DNA of 9,055 bases from Amnimonas aquatica (GTDB taxonomy: Bacteria; Pseudomonadota; Gammaproteobacteria; Pseudomonadales; Moraxellaceae): the NCBI RefSeq assembly GCF_002943415.1, contig NZ_PTQZ01000052.1, forward strand, positions 1 through 9,055, in the 5' to 3' direction. This document shows, piece by piece, positions 7,528-9,055 of this stretch; the first letter of the stretch is position 1; the number at the start of each line of letters is the position of its first letter. The position numbers and the translations under genes are program-made. Below the pieces are notes generated by a model that was not told where the DNA came from, did not search any database, and saw only the letters and a program-made list of their open reading frames with translations.

Positions 7528-7542
7528 TCAGGAGAAAACCCC

Positions 7543-8607
7543 ATGGCTCTCATCAGCCTGCGTCAGCTGCTGGACCACGCCGCCGAGAACGGCTACGGCG
7601 TGCCGGCCTTCAACGTCAACAACCTCGAGCAGATGCGCGCCATCATGGAAGCGGCCGACAAGACCGATTCCCCGGTGATCGTGCAGGCCTCGGCCGGCGC
7701 CCGCAAATATGCCGGCGCGCCGTTCCTGCGCCACCTCATCCTGGCCGCCATCGAGGAGTTTCCGCATATCCCGGTGGTCATGCACCAGGACCACGGCACT
7801 TCGCCGGCGATCTGCCAGCGCTCGATCCAGCTCGGCTTCAGCTCGGTCATGATGGACGGCTCGCTGGGTGAAGACGGCAAGACCCCGACCAGCTACGAGT
7901 ACAACGTCGGCGTCACCCGCCGCGTGGTCGAGATCGCGCACGCCTGCGGCGTGTCGGTGGAAGGCGAGATCGGCTGCCTGGGTTCGCTGGAAACCGGCAT
8001 GGCCGGTGAAGAAGATGGCGTCGGCGCCGAAGGCGTGCTCGACCATTCGCAGCTGCTGACCGATCCGGAAGAGGCCGCGCGCTTCGTGCAGGACACCGGT
8101 GTCGATGCCCTGGCGATCGCCATCGGCACTTCGCACGGCGCCTACAAGTTCACGCGTCCGCCCACCGGCGACATCCTGGCGATCGACCGCATCAAGGAAA
8201 TCCACGCGCGCATTCCGAACACGCACCTGGTCATGCACGGTTCGTCGAGCGTGCCGCAGGACTGGCTGGCGATCATCAACCAGTACGGTGGCGACATCAA
8301 GGAAACCTACGGCGTGCCGGTCGAGCAGATCGTGGAAGCGATCAAGCACGGCGTGCGCAAGGTCAACATCGACACCGACCTGCGCCTGGCGTCCACCGGC
8401 GCGATCCGCCGCCACATGGCGAAGAACCCGGCCGAATTCGACCCGCGCAAGTTCTTCAAGGACACCATCGTCGCCATGCGCGATGTCTGCGTCGACCGCT
8501 ACGAAGCCTTCGGCACCGCCGGCCAGGCCGGCAGGATCCGCGCCCTGTCGCTGGATGCCATGACCGAGCGCTACAGCAAGGGCGAGCTGCGCCAGCAGGT
8601 GCAGTGA
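7543..8607 (+). CDS. fba: Class II fructose-1,6-bisphosphate aldolase
   Basis: This 354-residue zinc-dependent aldolase cleaves fructose-1,6-bisphosphate to dihydroxyacetone phosphate and glyceraldehyde-3-phosphate, or condenses them. Class II features: [11 protein letters not shown] at 17-27, the metal/catalytic HQDHG at 81-85, [14 protein letters not shown] at 139-152, the zinc ligand His198 in [11 protein letters not shown], zinc ligand His232 in MHGSSSVP, and the phosphate-binding [11 protein letters not shown] at 273-283. The look is that of the class II subgroup that includes Calvin-cycle CbbA aldolases, some of which also use sedoheptulose-1,7-bisphosphate. No RuBisCO or phosphoribulokinase gene lies in this window to suggest CO2 fixation. 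The ATG at 7543 has AGGAG 8 bases upstream. It is the last gene of the + strand run and is followed by the hairpin at 8633-8709. The dedicated class II symbol varies between organisms (fba, fbaA, cbbA). Confidence 0.97.
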   Translation: MALISLRQLLDHAAENGYGVPAFNVNNLEQMRAIMEAADKTDSPVIVQASAGARKYAGAPFLRHLILAAIEEFPHIPVVMHQDHGTSPAICQRSIQLGFSSVMMDGSLGEDGKTPTSYEYNVGVTRRVVEIAHACGVSVEGEIGCLGSLETGMAGEEDGVGAEGVLDHSQLLTDPEEAARFVQDTGVDALAIAIGTSHGAYKFTRPPTGDILAIDRIKEIHARIPNTHLVMHGSSSVPQDWLAIINQYGGDIKETYGVPVEQIVEAIKHGVRKVNIDTDLRLASTGAIRRHMAKNPAEFDPRKFFKDTIVAMRDVCVDRYEAFGTAGQAGRIRALSLDAMTERYSKGELRQQVQ

Positions 8608-8632
8608 GGCGCGGCTGACCTTCCGTCAAAGC

Positions 8633-8709
8633 GGAGGCCCGCCCTCCTGCCCACCGAAAACACGCTGACAAAGCGCTACAGTTTTCGGTGGGCAGGAGGG
8701 CGGGCCTCC
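8633..8709. terminator. Bidirectional hairpin terminator between fba and lpoB, short-core element A2
   Basis: Bases 8633-8661 and 8681-8709 form a perfect 29-bp stem around a 19-base loop, which itself holds a small CGCT/AGCG helix (8663-8666 with 8672-8675). It sits between two convergent genes, 25 bases after the fba stop and 35 bases before the lpoB stop, where a shared terminator is expected. T content after the stem is modest (TTCATTTC on the + side, GCTTTGAC on the - side), so termination rests largely on stem strength. The inner segment, read on the minus strand as CCGAAAACTGTAGCG and GCGTGTTTTCGG, matches the metK terminator core apart from a 5-base insertion and one substitution. The outer arms differ. 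Confidence 0.85.
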
Positions 8710-8744
8710 TTCATTTCGCGGGCATGTCAGCCGGGCCGGACGGG

Positions 8745-9055
8745 TCAGCCGCCGAAGAGGGCGCGCTTGCGGGTCTTGCGGATTTCCTTTTCGTCCTGGA
8801 ACTCGATCAGGCCGGTCTTGAGGTCGAGCAGCTTGAGCGTGAACTTGTAGTACTGGTCGCGGGTCGAGCCGTCGGCCTTGGTGATGCCGGCGAGGTTGCC
8901 GTAGAGCATGTACTGCGCACCGACGTGCTTGCCGACCTGCACGGCGGTCTTCTCGTCGACGAAGCCGCTCTTGCGCTGGTAGTTGAACTGGCGCTCGATC
9001 TCGGCGACCACGCTCATGTCGACGAAGCGGAAGCGGCCCGACTTGATCAGCTGGG
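8745..9055 (-). CDS. lpoB: Penicillin-binding protein activator LpoB, C-terminal fragment
   Basis: Only the last 102 residues are in the window; the gene enters from the right edge, and an internal ATG at 9017 is not the start. The fragment begins QLIKSGRFRFVD, continues with GFVDEKTAVQVGKHVGAQY and MLYGNLAGI, then the YYKFTLKLLDLKTGLIEFQD strand pair, and ends DEKEIRKTRKRALFGG. These blocks match the C-terminal domain of LpoB, the outer-membrane lipoprotein that crosses the periplasm to activate the peptidoglycan synthase PBP1b. The signal peptide and lipobox Cys would lie outside the window and cannot be checked. It is convergent with fba and shares the terminator at 8633-8709, with no functional link to the carbon genes evident. 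Confidence 0.9.
   Translation of the reverse strand, partial: QLIKSGRFRFVDMSVVAEIERQFNYQRKSGFVDEKTAVQVGKHVGAQYMLYGNLAGITKADGSTRDQYYKFTLKLLDLKTGLIEFQDEKEIRKTRKRALFGG

Overview
The window looks like a chromosomal, high-GC housekeeping region from a gammaproteobacterium, most likely of the Lysobacterales/Xanthomonadales. That placement is inferred from gene order and protein character (an ArsR-methyltransferase fusion ahead of metK, a tkt / GAPDH-family / pgk / fba run, an LpoB homologue next door). It does not come from a marker gene. GC is high throughout, and long antisense open frames mirror the real genes. There is no rRNA, tRNA, CRISPR array, transposase or phage gene.

Layout. Positions 1-162 (-) hold the first 54 codons of a FAD-dependent oxidoreductase of the carotenoid isomerase / retinol saturase type. 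A long hairpin terminator (about 256-337) separates it from metK (345-1535, -). metK is preceded by a gene for an ArsR repressor fused to a SAM-dependent methyltransferase (1570-2559, -), and the two form a probable S-adenosylmethionine operon. An AT-rich promoter/operator patch lies at about 2567-2620. Reading the other way are transketolase (2819-4819), a GAPDH/erythrose-4-phosphate dehydrogenase homologue (4851-5873), phosphoglycerate kinase (6271-7461) and class II fructose-bisphosphate aldolase (7543-8607). A second long hairpin (8633-8709) lies between aldolase and a convergent, truncated lpoB (8745-9055, -).

The carbon genes act on neighbouring steps: aldolase, GAPDH and PGK in the glycolytic/gluconeogenic trunk, and transketolase exchanging fructose-6-phosphate, glyceraldehyde-3-phosphate and erythrose-4-phosphate with the pentose phosphate pathway. 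The GAPDH-family enzyme keeps its catalytic Cys and His, but the active-site signature is rewritten (SCTSHALCP where SCTTNCLAP is usual), so its substrate is uncertain.

The most unusual content is non-coding. Four long hairpins (about 256-337, 5889-6005, 6114-6226, 8633-8709) share one design: a perfect or near-perfect 29-33 bp stem whose sequence differs from element to element, closed on a conserved core. All four begin the core with an 11-base signature, AAAACRCGCYG. Two carry a short core with TGTAGCG. The other two carry an identical 53-base core, in opposite orientations on either side of a 108-base spacer, in the 397-base gap between the dehydrogenase gene and pgk. Three of the four lie 8-25 bases after a stop codon in the sense orientation. 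They look like a dispersed palindromic repeat family whose arms change while staying self-complementary.
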